A DNA stretch of 64,000 nt from Owenia fusiformis (GCA_903813345.2 CAIIXF020000009.1:20795759-20859758); one strand, 5' to 3'; shown: positions 40,840-53,793, numbered from the stretch's first letter. Numbers and translations are program-made. Notes: generated by a model not told the origin, from the letters alone.

Positions 40840-41468
40840 AGACGCTTAATGTGATCTATATTGATAAAAGTTCAATGCCAAATATGCTGAGTCATAATTC
40901 CAAGCTGCCATATTGAATTGAGTTAAATATAAATGTGAGACTGGTCGTGATGAAAAGAACTAAAAATGTGCAATCAAAAGTGTAATATATAAACATTGTA
41001 TCTGAGATATGATATATACTCGGAATGTGAGGTATTCATTCAAGCATATTGTATACTTTATTGTATACTTCACTTATTATTGTATACTGTATTGTATACT
41101 GTATCCAGGGGATGTAGAACATGCAAAGTGCTTTATATTTTATATTTATATCAAATGTGGTGCTTTAATTAATCAATCAAAGCACTTGTCAACATTTATA
41201 TGCAGACTTTGCAGTTTTTTCCATCATTTTCATATTTTTTTAGGAGAACAGGGTGTCCATTTGTACTATTTGTTCATCTCTTGTTTAGATCAAAAGTATG
41301 ACTGTTACATCAAGTACTGCTGAAGTAAGTTTAGTTAATATATAATAATACTGACGTACATAATGATGAAAATGATGGAAAGCCTGCAATGGATTACATA
41401 TCACCAAGTAAGCGTACATATCACCAAGTAAGCGTACATATCAGATTATATCTATTCATGTATTTGTA

Positions 41469-41492
41469 AATAAAGAATCGCATTCCAATAAA
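41469..41492 (+). terminator. CDH23: Two AATAAA poly(A) signals for the cadherin
   Basis: AATAAA at 41469 and at 41487, about 640 bp after the stop. They are the first close pair downstream and probably end the main transcript. Confidence 0.55.
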
Positions 41493-42776
41493 AATACATA
41501 CAGTCCACTGATCTGTACATTATTTCTATAAGGTAGTGATTTTGTAGTTTTTCTTACAAGATTTTATGATAGTCGAGGAACTGCCATTTTTCAGAAAAAT
41601 ACTATTTTGTTTGGTTAGATGAGTTCACTTAGGAATTATATAATATCTATTCTATTCTATTGATGATATTGTATTCTTGACTTTTCAGGTAAAACATGGC
41701 AGGACTATTTAAGAGATATGAAATCTGTATTGATTTGTTGATTACCTTTGTTAAGAATTCTGGGATTGAGTAACTTTCTGTGACATTAAGAAATACGTTC
41801 AACATTGTATTGTTTTACCATTTAACATTGTACTGTGATGATTGTATATGAAATGTTTGCAATTAAACAGCTGACCTCTATTGCAGTATAGAATATATAT
41901 AATAAATACAGGTTACATATAGCCAGAGATATTGGAGTGACATATTCCATCGCACAATTTAGTGTCATAGTTCACATTTACTCTGTAGTCGTGAATATGT
42001 AATATCATGCGGTGATGAAATAAGATTATTGACTAAACTTGCATCAACCCCCCTCCCTCCCAACTACCCGAGGTAATATACTCTCTAACACAATATGGGA
42101 CAGAGTGGGAATCAAGTGCATAACCCTTTTGAAGAAACTAATTTTGTACCTTCAAAAGAGAGCTTATTCTACATATATTTGATCCAAAATATCATGTTAT
42201 CACAAGAGTCTAATATCTGTAGTCTCAAGCAGATTAAGTGTGTACTATTATTTGCAAATGTTGCAGTAGACTTGATGTACATGAGATGTTCGACTACATT
42301 CTATTATGTTTCTTTACCCAGGCATAGGAGTAACTTATTAATCAATGATAGAGGTGGCTGTTGATAGATGGCACCATTGTGCTGTAGTGTTCAATTTGTC
42401 TCTCATTCAATAACATGTTTTCAATTCTCTAAAATACATTGCATCAAGAATATCTGAATTGATGATAACCCAGTTCTGACCTATTACCAATTTATAGAAC
42501 CCCTGCCCCCTGGCCAAAAATGCTCTCTGTTTGGCAGTCAAGCTATTTGTAGATGATCAGATCACATTTTATGATTGTATTTCCAGTTATGATTACATAG
42601 CTTTATCAGGTACCAACCATTTGATATATAGGGATCTAAAGTTTGAGTTTCTCTTAAATACTGTATCCAGAATTCTTTTTCATAGTTACCAATTTCAACA
42701 TTTCCAATATATTCTTATCAATCCTGTTTCTCAATTATACCAGATAAATTTACATCATCCCAACCTGCAGTGTAAA

Positions 42777-42940
42777 ATACAGTAAAACTTGTCAAGTGGA
42801 ACACCTCTGGTACCTCTAGAAAGTGTTCCACTTGGGAGGTGTTCAACTTATAGAAGTTCATTTAACATTAAGTCGATTGGTCTTGGGACTCTGAAATTGT
42901 TTCACTAACAGAGGTGTTCAACTGTACAGGTTTCACTGTA
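42777..42940. mobile_element. MITE-like repeat, CAGTAAAACYTGT family, copy 2
   Basis: ACAGTAAAACTTGTCAAGTG at the left and ACAGGTTTCACTGTATGC at the right form inverted ends. The interior repeats GTGTTCCACTTGG and GAGGTGTTCAACT. Its relative is at 13822. Confidence 0.65.
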
Positions 42941-43247
42941 TGCAGTATTCAAAACTATAGAAAAGCGTGAAACCTATATGGACATTGTACTAATAGATTA
43001 CTCATTAATCATCATAGTTGGTATAAAATTCCTCATAGTACAATTGTTCTAAGGTATAATGAGAGAATTCCATCATCATATGATACAAAATAGACTCCAC
43101 TATACATATGTATGTAGTTGTGTAGTGTATAAATGTTCCTAATAGATCTAACCCAATTATATTAAAATTATTTATTTTTGTAACTGTACAAAACATGTTA
43201 ATTATAATGTTTAACATATGAAATGTTGGTATCATTATTAATCAAAT

Positions 43248-43640
43248 ATTCATTCCAAGTTTACAATGAGTAATGGGATACTCATTTCAAGTTTATAATG
43301 AGTAACATTATACTCATTCCAAATTTACAATGAGTAATGGGAAGTTTATAATGAGTAACATGATATTCATTCCAAGTTTACAATGAGTAATGGAATACTC
43401 ATTTCAAGTTTAAAATGAGTAACATTATACTCATTCCAAATATACAATGAGTAATGGGAAGTCTATAATGAGTAACATGATATTCATTCCAAGTTTACAA
43501 TGAGTAATGGGATACTCATTTCAAGTTTATAATGAGTAACATGATACTCATTCCAAGTTTACAATGAGTAACATGATACTCATTCCAAGTTTACAATGAG
43601 TAATATGATACTCATTCCAATTAATAATGAGTAATGTTAA
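43248..43640. repeat. Hairpin-forming minisatellite (ACTCATT ... AATGAGT units)
   Basis: About 12 units of 31-33 bp such as ATACTCATTCCAAGTTTACA followed by ATGAGTAAC. ACTCATT and its inverse AATGAGT alternate throughout, so every unit can fold into a small stem and the array into a cruciform series. Confidence 0.9.
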
Positions 43641-45288
43641 TGAATATTTTTATCAAATTGTAAGGGACCAATATAAACCATTGCAGTTTCCATGATTAAT
43701 TTGTATGCATTAATATAAAGAAAACACTACATTTGAAACTAAAATATTTGGTAGACAACTTTGTGTTGCATAGTATATGCTCTGAATCATTTGTAGAATT
43801 TGAATACTTATTTTTATGCAATACTAATACTCATTATGTGTATTATAAGGAATTCATTTTTAATTTTCATAAGGATTCTTACTTTTAGTACCTTATTTGA
43901 AGGAGTTAGACAAATTAATTTAATTTTCTATAAGCATTATGTGCATTTTTGAAATACTGTATTGTACTGTAATTACACAAGAGAGATGTGTAGAGATATT
44001 TTAATCTTCAATATAAATTGTATGACCACTTCTTTTAGTTCAACTTCTGTGATTTTTGATGAAAAATATGTATTTTTAAGTTGAATATATCCATTCACAT
44101 ATCAGTTTTTATGTTGAGAAACATTTTAAAAGTATTTGAACTTTTTGTCCGTATTGAATTGAACATTAAGGTGGTGAATTGTTGAATTGTAGCATGTTTT
44201 GTCATTATCAGTACATGTGCAGTGTTTAAACAACTTTATAACAAAAATAAACAGATAATAAGAATAAATAAAAAATAGTATGTCTTTTTTATAGATCCCT
44301 TAGATGCGTGCTTTTTAAATGCAAAGTGTCAGGGCATTTTCTCAATGAGGCCTACCAAATATATGGATTTTTGTTCCATCAAATCAGGCTGTGGCGATAC
44401 ATAGAAGGAGCCTATCTGTTTTTGCCATCTTACGAGAATCATCCATTCAAAAATGGTGGCAGTTCTTATAAATAATAAATAAATAATAATGATAAATAAA
44501 TAGATTAAAGTATCATGATTTTATGCTTTTTGCCATAACTCCAAGAATGCAAGCATTATCTTTTGGCAATTCATCTAGTAAAGTCATAATGAAAAATGAT
44601 GGCTCTCACACCTGACAAATATCTGTTGGGGTTTGCTACATTGCATTTATCTAGTTATCCACTGAAAGAAGAAGGCAAGAATCCCTGGAAAAATATGACC
44701 CAACTTTAAAAAACAAAATATTGTTTACTAATCATCTGTGTACTATTAAACAACAAGAAACTGCCAGCTGTTCATTGTCCTTAAACTGGCACAAGGCTTT
44801 TGTTTATTATGAATGTTATATCTACTATACATGTAGGCTTATATCTGGATGTATCTGAGTCTGATGAGTCACTGCGACCTGAACCATAAGCTCATTGATT
44901 TTATAGCTTTGTCATTTATTCATTAAAATATTGATTACGATGTTCCTATATAATTCTGTTATCTTGCAAAAAGTTTAAACTTAATAACTTTGGTTGTTTT
45001 CCTTTTTTGAGCTCTGTTATCAAGTTGTGTGACCTTGTACTTGTAGTGTTAGTTGATTGAACTTGAAGTATCGTAGATCACTCATTGCACATGATTCAAA
45101 ATTTGTCCAACAACAAAGTCAACAATCATATAAATATCATTAATTATTAACTTCAATTCTTCACCTTGAGAATGGCCCTTTAGATGAGGATATTCAACTG
45201 TACATACATGTATATATAAACTTGCTGCGAACCTGGTAGAAAAATCATTTTGTTTTTTATTTCTAGACATATCTTTGAACTTGACATA

Positions 45289-45902
45289 TACAGGGTGTCA
45301 AATAAGTCCCGTCCCCCCTGCTACAACTAAAACCTTAACAGATGGTACCTAGTGTGATATACCATTTGAAAGATCATCCAAAGTTATGTTACCTCACCAA
45401 CTCTCAAGTATTTTAGATGAAATTTACCTGTATTTTTATGATGTCTTTTATAGTTAACGTGCCCTCCTTTAAGTAGCTTTTTGCGTCAAAATGACAAGAA
45501 TATGACCTCAGAAATACGTCAAAAAGTTAATCTTTTTCGCATTCCACTTGTTACAAAAAGGTTTTCACCACTTTCCTTGCACCTCTATTTTCTACACATC
45601 TAACCCTATCCAGAAATTGGTTAATTTCATCGCCATAAACATATTTAGTCATCTTTTGGTCCCTTGACCTTTCTTATACCCGATTCTTAAAATCCTGCCA
45701 AATACGCCAAATTGCCATGTTTCTAGGCATATGGTCACCTCAATCGATACAATGTAAAAATGTGTTAGATTGATTGACATGTGTCAGATATATGCCAATC
45801 AACGTAACTTTGGAAGACCTTTCCAATGATATATCACACTTGGTACCAAATATCTTGGTTTTGGCTGTAGAGGGGGGGACGGGACTTATTTGACACCCTG
45901 TA
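45289..45902. mobile_element. 614-bp MITE with about 30-bp inverted ends, copy 2
   Basis: Same ends and body as 38213-38819, with scattered differences and small indels. Flanked by TA. The matching minus-strand open frames in the two copies are unlikely to be proteins; they lack catalytic motifs. Confidence 0.9.
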
Positions 45903-46663
45903 TTTGAAAAAAACTTCATTTTCAGTTCATTGCTCGCTTCGTGGATTATATTGCCAATGTACATGTGCAGAATACCATTACTATATAATTAGGGTCTACC
46001 TACTGTATGCTAAAAACATAACACATAAGGATTTTGACAAAGGGGTTAGTTGTTGAGTAATGTTGAAAATAATTTTGCTAAATTATGATTTATTGATTTG
46101 TGTTTTTAAATGTTGTCATTTGTGCATTAATTTGTCATTTCTGTATTATTTGCAGTGAACAATTTTATGAGCAAATCAATTGACATGTTACACTTCAAAT
46201 ATAATTTTTTTCTTCAATATATATAAATTTTGACATTTTACTGAACTACTTACAAATGCAAAATGAATGACTGGCACAATAATATTGATTTACAGTAAGA
46301 TGATAAGTATAACATTTAGTTCAATATTTTACCGCATGTGGCGCTTCAAATATTCCAGTGAATGTACACTCGCAGTTCAGTATATGTTTGAAAAGGCATA
46401 CTTTACAACTACTGTAACACCCAATAATTGATTCCAACAAAGAACGGTTATTTCAACCATCTTGCTTCAAGATTTCAGTAACATATGACAAGAAAGCAAA
46501 AAAGTAGAAATACCAAATTGTGCAACGCGCTGAAGTAGAAGTTTGCACGCAGTTTAGGTTTGGGAATTTTTCAACGTTGTTTTTCAGGTCCGTCTTATGA
46601 GCCAAATATCTTCAAGTAAAGCGACTGTCAGCCTCAGTACCACCAGTCAGATCATTCAGGAAG

Positions 46664-46805
46664 ATGTCAGGAGCATCCGCATTTCATCAATTGACTGGCA
46701 GTAAGGCTATACCAAGCAGACGGATCGCTTTACATTCACCTTCGCAACTTCCAGCTGATTATTCAAGCACCCCCGGAGGAACACTATTCTCAACAACTCC
46801 CGGAG
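46664..46805 (+). CDS. EIF4EBP: 4E-BP exon 1
   Basis: 142 nt from ATG (context AAGATGT) to donor G/GTAATA, 47 codons plus one base. It starts [16 protein letters not shown] is the counterpart of the vertebrate RAIP region. [16 protein letters not shown] carries both TOR priming sites (Thr37 and Thr46 in human numbering). Confidence 0.93.
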
Positions 46806-49800
46806 GTAATACACACACTCTTTATAGCAAAGCAATCTATGTATATGTCAATGTAATGAAGTGAAACATTAGATCTGTAGGAGTCATATAACATAGGTTT
46901 CTTGAGAGATAAACAAGGCTGGGAATTATTTTCATCATTCAAGATGGCCGACTGCCATGTGACATTTGTTTTTGTTTTGATCGACATTTACAGCTCATAA
47001 TTTCACAATGCAGGCATGTACTGCATTGTAAGGTTATTAAAATTATGTGTGATATATGTAGTTAGTTTATCGTGTAAATTGCTCAATTCTAATGTTGTTT
47101 CTGTTGATTAAAACCAAGGTATAAAATTGTAAACAAATTTAAAAGGCTGATGCCATTTTCTCCCAAACTACATTTGTCAAGTGTTTTCTCAAATAACCAT
47201 CTAATTTGAAATTTTATTTGAATCACATCTCCAAATGAGTGTTTTATTTTGTATATGAACTCAAGCTTCAGTTATGACAACCTTAGATTGGCAATGTTTT
47301 GAAGGTTGTGTGTATTTTTAAAAGTAGGTCAAGACCTTTGATTTGTTTACATCATCAGCTGATATTACTGAATCAGTGCCTGGGATTGTTATGGACATGT
47401 ATATACTCATAATATAAATGAAACAAGATAATAAGATGAGGTCCAAAATCTAGGTTTGAAGAGTATTCAATGTAAAAATTGTTAATCACGAATCTTTAAA
47501 TAAAAAAATTGCATCTTTTTGTACTCAAGAAACTAAATGAACCTTGCAAAAGAGCCCAACTATATGTTTGAAGACTGGGATAGGATGTTCTGCCTTTTCT
47601 ATCAAATTGCAGTTGATCACTATTCATTTTTTTGTTGAATAATCTCTGCAGAACTCAATATTTCAATTCATTTACAATGTTAAAGCTATGCAGAAAGTTA
47701 TGCTTTCACTTTTGAGAGAAATGTGTTCGGCGTTCGGTAGACATCATCTGTAACAAATGGCATGTGGTGATATTTTGCATGTTAATGCCTTATTGAACTC
47801 ACTTTAACCCTTTGAGACTCCCCCTCCTTTATATATCTCATGTAAACATTACAAGTTGACAGGACATTTTTAATCAAAAGTTTCAAATAAGATCAATAAA
47901 ATTGCATTTTGGCATTAATGTCCCTTGTAAAATTACATAATAAAACAAATACTAGAGTATAAAATGAAAAATGATGGGATGACATGTTGACACATCAGAT
48001 TACTATCTAACAATTTAATCACATGTCAATCTAAGCATACCTGCCAAACTGATTGACTGCCTTATTAAGGCTACTGATGAAAAACACAGTAACGTAGATA
48101 ACAAAATGATTCACGATTGACAAAAAGCTTCACATAATTATCTAGCATCCAAAGTACCAGTGATCTGGAGAGAAAAGATCTACTGTACTCTTGGTTAATT
48201 TTTTGAGTTTCAATTTCGCAAATTTTAAGAAAACACAATTTCCCCACATTACTAAATATTATGGAGTTCACAAGTTCCTCAAGCTCTTTTAACTAAGTTT
48301 AATCTTATGTACGTACCAAATATTTTGTTTGGATAAGATTTACAATTTCTAAATCTTGGTGTACAGAACACTGCACTTCAATTTCTATTACATTATTTTT
48401 GAGAGACAAATGTTTACAAAATGCATCAGAGTCCCAGGTAATAACAAATCCCTGGGATTTTATTGGCGAATTTTGCAGCCGTTTTTTTTTTCGCAATTTT
48501 ACCACAATTTTACCAAAATACTTGGGAGGACAGTACCTCAACATAACTTAGTTAATATTTCTAGTAAATGTTTCTGATCTTTATTCCAAATGAAATATGT
48601 ACATGTATGTGTGCAATTCTACATTTAATTTAGAATTATGGGTAAATCAAGAATATTTCTTTGTGAATTTCTTGAAAAGAACAAACAGAATTGTACATCC
48701 CTGATATTAAATCACATTTTTCAGAGAAGTTTATTATATTATCAAGTCCATTAACTCTATGTTTTTGTAATGTCCAACTGAGTACATAAACTTTTTGTTG
48801 ATCCTATAAAAGTGATCCCAGGGTATTTCAGTATAGAAAACAAATGTAATATCACTAATATATTAACAACTAATTTTTCTTTATTTCAGGAACTAGAATC
48901 ATCTATGACCGTTCATTTCTATTGGGCTGTAGGAACTCTCCACTTGCCAAAAGCCCACCACCAAACCTCCCTAAAATTCCAGGGGTAACCAGCCCCACTA
49001 TTGCAGAGGAGGCCCCACCAGTGAGGCAAAATGGCCATGAAACTATTCAAGAGGAACCTCAAGCAAGTAAAGCAGGTAAGAATGATGGTACATATTATAT
49101 GGAGACAAGAATCATGCTAAACGCAGCTGCATGAACATCTTCCTCATTGTAAATGTGTAGTTTCATATTAATAACTAAGGACTAACTAAAGATGAATATA
49201 ACAAATATTGATCTGAAAAATCTTACATGATTTTAATTCTAAATACAATGGAACTCTTGGAGAAAAATGGATTTTCAGAAAAAGAAACCATCAGAGTCTA
49301 TTGATTATGAAAATTCTTAGATCATGTAGAAATAAAAATGTAAATTAAATGATGAAAGGCTTTATTATCCCACCAAAGTTTTTGTTTGGGATATAGAGAA
49401 TTTTTCAAAATTGTAGTTAGATTCAAAATGTTAGTGTTGATTTTACAGTAAATATTTAACAAAATTAGAATGTTTCTTAACTTTATTTTTGATTTTGTTC
49501 AAAATCTATACTTATCACATTTGTTCAGACTAATAAAAGTTGAGAGATTTTGTTCATAATTCACATTGGAAGCATGACATATTGTCATAATTGGCAATTT
49601 GCCGAATAAAGTGGAGAGCGTGACACATTACAGGAGTTTCATTAGCAGTAGGCAACAGGCGATTTTCACCGGTTGTTTTCACAAAATCGCCTGTTGTTTT
49701 TAGGGACTTTTCAACTTAATTTTGCCCATTGTTTTCATTTATTTAGCCTAAGAAATTCTAGTGAAACCCCTGCATTAGCTTTGACATTTCTTGACGGCTG

Positions 49801-49987
49801 TCATTTTGAGAAGTGATGGCTGGCAGTCTTGTCTGATGCTTGACAAGATGTCCAATGAGATTTGCTAAGTACTCCTTCGCAAATTGGCATTCCCTTTAAT
49901 TTTATCTAGTATAAAGAATAAATTATTTATGTTTAAGCTGGAGCTGCCGCAGGTGATGACCAAGAGCAGTTTGACATGGATATGTAA
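46664..49987 (+). CDS. EIF4EBP: eIF4E-binding protein (4E-BP), three exons, 120 codons
   Basis: Translational repressor: unphosphorylated 4E-BP binds eIF4E and blocks eIF4G; TORC1 phosphorylation releases it. Exons 46664-46805, 48890-49075 and 49953-49987 join in one frame of 120 codons, the usual family length (118-120). Visible elements, in order: the A-I-P-S-R-R segment, two T-P-G-G sites, eIF4E-binding Y-D-R-S-F-L-L, then [10 protein letters not shown] and G-V-T-S-P sites. The C-terminal TOS motif is F-D-M-D-M (human F-E-M-D-I). All functional motifs are present and both introns have phase 1 GT-AG junctions. Vertebrates have three paralogues; nothing here assigns it to one. Confidence 0.95.
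47725..47797. mobile_element. 3' fragment of the TGTCACCAC-hairpin element
   Basis: GTGTTCGGCGTTCGG, ATCTGTAACAAATGGCATG and GGTGATATTTTGCATGTTAA match the ends of the other copies. The 5' hairpin is missing. It lies in 4E-BP intron 1. Confidence 0.55.
48890..49075 (+). CDS. EIF4EBP: 4E-BP exon 2 (eIF4E-binding site)
   Basis: 186 nt, phase 1 to 1, acceptor TTTATTTCAG, donor GTAAGA. It has [12 protein letters not shown] (the Y-x4-L-phi eIF4E-binding motif), [15 protein letters not shown] and an acidic, Gln-rich linker. Confidence 0.95.
49363..49912 (+). mobile_element. Degraded member of the ATCCCACC...element family
   Basis: It begins TTATCCCACCAAAGTTTTTG and GGGATATAGAGAATTTTTC, and ends near GATTTGCTAAGTACTCCTTC. 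The CCGT tract is lost and the monomers are unrecognisable. It appears to contain the inserted repeat at 49624-49773. Confidence 0.5.
49624..49775. mobile_element. Dispersed repeat with inverted ends, CAGGAGTTTCATTAG family, copy 2
   Basis: Left CAGGAGTTTCATTAGCAG and right TCTAGTGAAACCCCTG are inverted. The interior has a stem, CAACAGGCGATTTT / AAAATCGCCTGTTG. It lies in 4E-BP intron 2; copy 1 is at 10845. Confidence 0.7.
49953..49987 (+). CDS. EIF4EBP: 4E-BP exon 3 (TOS motif)
   Basis: 35 nt, phase 1 to stop TAA. Acceptor GAGCTGCCGCAG. It reads [11 protein letters not shown]; the last five residues are the TOS motif that docks Raptor. Confidence 0.92.
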
Positions 49988-52597
49988 CTTACCCACCAAG
50001 CAAACAAACCTTTCGACAGTATCCATAGAAACACCAGTTACCATAGCAACAACCTGTATATTCACATTACAACTAAGCCTAAGCTGAGAGAGAAACTGAT
50101 AAGATTAGAGATGTTAAGACTAAGATCAGAGCTTCAAATTGAAGGAATCAATTTGCCCAAGTATGTGGGATGCTCCAACTGAAGATATTTTGGGATGTAT
50201 TTTTTAAGTGACACGGAGTGATTGTACATATAATGAAAGATGCAAGTGACTTTTTGCCTTCATTTAGATAATCGTGCTATATGCAGTCCAAGGACTTGAA
50301 ATTGGATATGGGCATTACCTTATAACACTTTATTCACTGAATATTTGTTATTAGGTGTCGCTCGAAGTAAGAGAAGTCTCTCTGTAGAAAGGGAGGGACC
50401 AATAGCGGAAACGAGAGCTTTGCTGGACTTGTCAACAGATTTATAATGTCTTTTATGAATCTACACTTATCAGGAACTTCGGGTTTAATTTACCATTTGC
50501 TTAAAATTTTATTTTTATTATAAATGTTTAAAGGTGCAAGTAGGCTAATCGATAATTAACCCTATGAGTGCCCATTTGAAACACCATGCCAAGTATTATC
50601 AGTGGAGGCCAAATGTTTTGAAAATCAAGGATTTGAGGGTTAAAATGCTCAATGGACAAAATACAGTAAGAATTCCACCTTTATGAGCAGGTCAGAGGAT
50701 GTATAGAGAGATGCTTGATATGAAAAATATTACATTTATTGCATTAGGTAGAGCTTCAGTGGGTATAATGGGTCATCAGGGATATTTTAAATCTCAACAG
50801 CATATTTATTCATTGATATTTAGACTTTAACTGCCATCTAGTAATATGTTTTACAAAAATTTTAATGGATGTTTTATACAGTAAAAACTAAGGTGCAATG
50901 ATTATATAACTAGTCTTTAAGAGAGGAATCATGGGTATCGGTATTCTCACATTTTCAATAATGTGTGACTGAGAAAATTGGAACTTCATTTAATATGAAA
51001 TGAAATTACGAATGATATGTAGCCACTATGCATCCTTTGACCTTTGAACATTTCACACTTGAACAGTTGTGACATTTCAATATTTTTGTGCTCAGTTTCT
51101 TTAAATATTTATTATTGCCAAATATTATCTCATTAAGGTTTTGACAAAATGGAAAGCATTTTTATGTATAAAAATTGACTTATTTTCTATAAATATATGG
51201 TACTTGTTAAATCATGTGTTAAATGATTTTTATCAGGGCAGGCTAACATAGGATCTAATGATAGTTAGATAAATCATTTTTTGTCACATTTCCAAAGTAT
51301 TTTGTAACATTTGGAACAGTTTGTTTCCTTGTTCTGTATTAAATTAAAAATGCATCATGTGGTTTTCCTGTTTGCCAGTATTTTATGAATGGGCGTGACC
51401 TTTTTGGGTGAACATTCTAAAGTTGTTCTAATAAATGAATAAACCATGGTTTTAATTGGAAAAAGGAAACTTTTGAGTGACATTGTTTTAGTTGATTGAA
51501 TTCTCACAGAAATCACTTGTGTATTGAATTTCATTAAAAACAAATGTCAAAATGACTGATCATCATTAGATTTTATGCTGGAATTATGTAATGTGTGGAC
51601 CAGTTATAGTTGTAGCGATTAGAGGCAATTGAAACAACACCATTCAAAATTCTCATTAGGCACATTTTGACTGTAACATACATTAAACCAATATGTATAA
51701 ATTACTGTTATAATTTTTATGTAAAATTGAACATCGATAACAATTGTAAAAGGGACTGTGGTACTTAGATAACATATAGAGATGTGAATCCTATTGGTTT
51801 ATATTGTACACCTTTATGTGTATGTGTATTTTAGGTGGATGAATTTAAACTTTGCAGTTAGAGCTATGTATTGAAGTATCTTCAATATTACATAGAGATT
51901 TGTATTAATAATTCCACATGGTCAGAATACTCCACATTATAAATAGTTCACCATCAGTTCTATAATTTATAACCTTCTGAAATTATACCAGAATATTGTA
52001 TATTGTGTGCACCATTTCTGTTGGATGACGCAATTCAAAATGTAAAAACTAGTTTTGATAATGATTGAAATATATGGTGACTTGTCACTTTTCAAACTTA
52101 AATGTTTTGTAGTTTTACATTTAGTGGGCAAGCTTAGGACTGGGCTGGTTCATTGTGCTTCATTTGTTTACAGAGTAACACAAAAGTGAGTCCTGATTAT
52201 TTAGGGTATTAAAAAACATTAAGAATTTTTTTGGTCCACTTTGTGTTTTGCCCTGAAGGATGGCTATGAAAGATTTCTCAGTGACAGGGTACGACAGTGT
52301 ATAATGTGAATGCATTTAATGAAACCCCTTGATAGACTTGTTGAATCTTTCAGTTTTAAATAAATTATTGTATATCATGAAAAATAACAGTGAGCGAAAC
52401 AAAAAAGTGAATGACGTTTTCCTGGCAGAGTTTGGGGTTAGTATGAGGGACATAGTGCCACCAACACATCCATGGTGATTTATGATATCCAAGACCCCTC
52501 TCTTGAGAAAACAGACAAATTCAGATATTGTACATGTTAAATAGTGTCCTTTCAGTGACAAAAAGATCACTCTGTATCCATATTCAAATGTTTACAT

Positions 52598-52744
52598 ACA
52601 GGATGAGCCATGAAATTGTGATCATTTGAAATAGACCAATGAAACTTGGAGGACTGAAAGAACATTGACTGAAAGTGTGATTTTAAACCATGACTGAGTT
52701 AGTAACATTTGTTTGGGTTACCTTTTTTTGCTCACCCCGTATAT
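52598..52744. mobile_element. Possible 147-bp MITE
   Basis: TACAGGATGAGCCATGAAA and the right end TTTTTTTGCTCACCCCGTAT are imperfect inverses (10 of the outer 12 bases). Confidence 0.45.
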
Positions 52745-53183
52745 CAAAATTCTGCTACTGTTTCAACTAAATCTGGACAACTGCTCACTTTCCCATTCAA
52801 CATTAGTATGACTTATGGAAACAGAGTAATATCTTTGTCGTAGCAAATAGATGGCGAGACAGTATAGATAGACAGTAAAGGAAAACAGACTTTTGACAGC
52901 TACCCTTCCAGCTAAACACAAATCAATGACTAACTTTGTAATTCACTCTCCATAAATTATTGGAACACATCCACCCGTTCCAGCTTTAGGCTTTGTCCAG
53001 AGGCAGAGGTGTACATGTGCGAAGTTGAGTGACTCCTCGTGAACAGGTTTATTGTCTACATCAGATCTTTAAATTATCATATAGATGTCACACATTTAAT
53101 AAATCCAATAAAATACACGTAAATACTGTTGGCAGTAAAATACGTACTAGAATACAAATTTACGCATTACATGCGACCTGTAC

Positions 53184-53793
53184 TACAGGGTGACACAAAT
53201 AAGTGCCTACCACATAATGTTGAATAACTTTTTTGTCCATGAATCCTGACTTCTCCTTTTGCACAGCTAAACTAGACTCCATGGAGCAACTCCGCAAGAA
53301 GCTTCAGATGACTAGCTTAAATAAGTGCACTTTTATGACTGTTACGAAGATGTGCTCTAAATGTCGTCCAATCCATTGCAGGCATACCTCTGGATTGTAC
53401 TGGCAAAGTTATTGACAACATTTGTCTATCATGAAAACCCTCCAGATTTATCTCTGAGAGTACTTGAAGGATCATGTATATGGTTAACAAACCCCACAAA
53501 CTATAGAACACCTGAAGAAAGAGATCACCAGAAAGATCAAGGCCATTTCTGGTGGGGAATGTGTTGGGGTCATCAATAACTTTAATTTGCCAATAAAATC
53601 CATGTGTACCTGATATTTTAAAGCGCAACATATAAAGCTCATATAAGTGCATCCAGTTGAACTCGTGGTCTGAAACTTCTTGTTGAGCTGCTCCATATAG
53701 TCTAGTTTTAATGTGCTAAAGTACAAATCAGAAATCATACAGACAAAAAGCCATGCAACATTATGTCGGTGGCACTTTTTGTGTCACCCTGTA
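53184..53793. mobile_element. Fold-back MITE with long inverted arms
   Basis: The ends are TACAGGGTGACACAAATAAG and GCACTTTTTGTGTCACCCTG. The inversion extends far inward: the + strand open frame from 53233 (L-D-S-M-E-Q-L-R-K-K-L-Q) and the - strand frame from 53738 (L-D-Y-M-E-Q-L-N-K-K-F-Q) are diverged copies of one sequence. The arms are therefore about 200 bp. The shared reading frame may be a remnant of a transposase gene, which I cannot name. Confidence 0.85.

Larger units (their letters stand above)
41500..46663. other. Intergenic region, repeats only recognised
   Basis: Between the cadherin 3' end and the 4E-BP start codon I see two MITEs (42777, 45289) and a hairpin minisatellite (43248). 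A degraded fragment of the 'AAAATGG' element family lies near 44400-44660. No coding exon was recognised. The 4E-BP promoter must lie in its last part, but no clear core element is visible. Confidence 0.5.
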
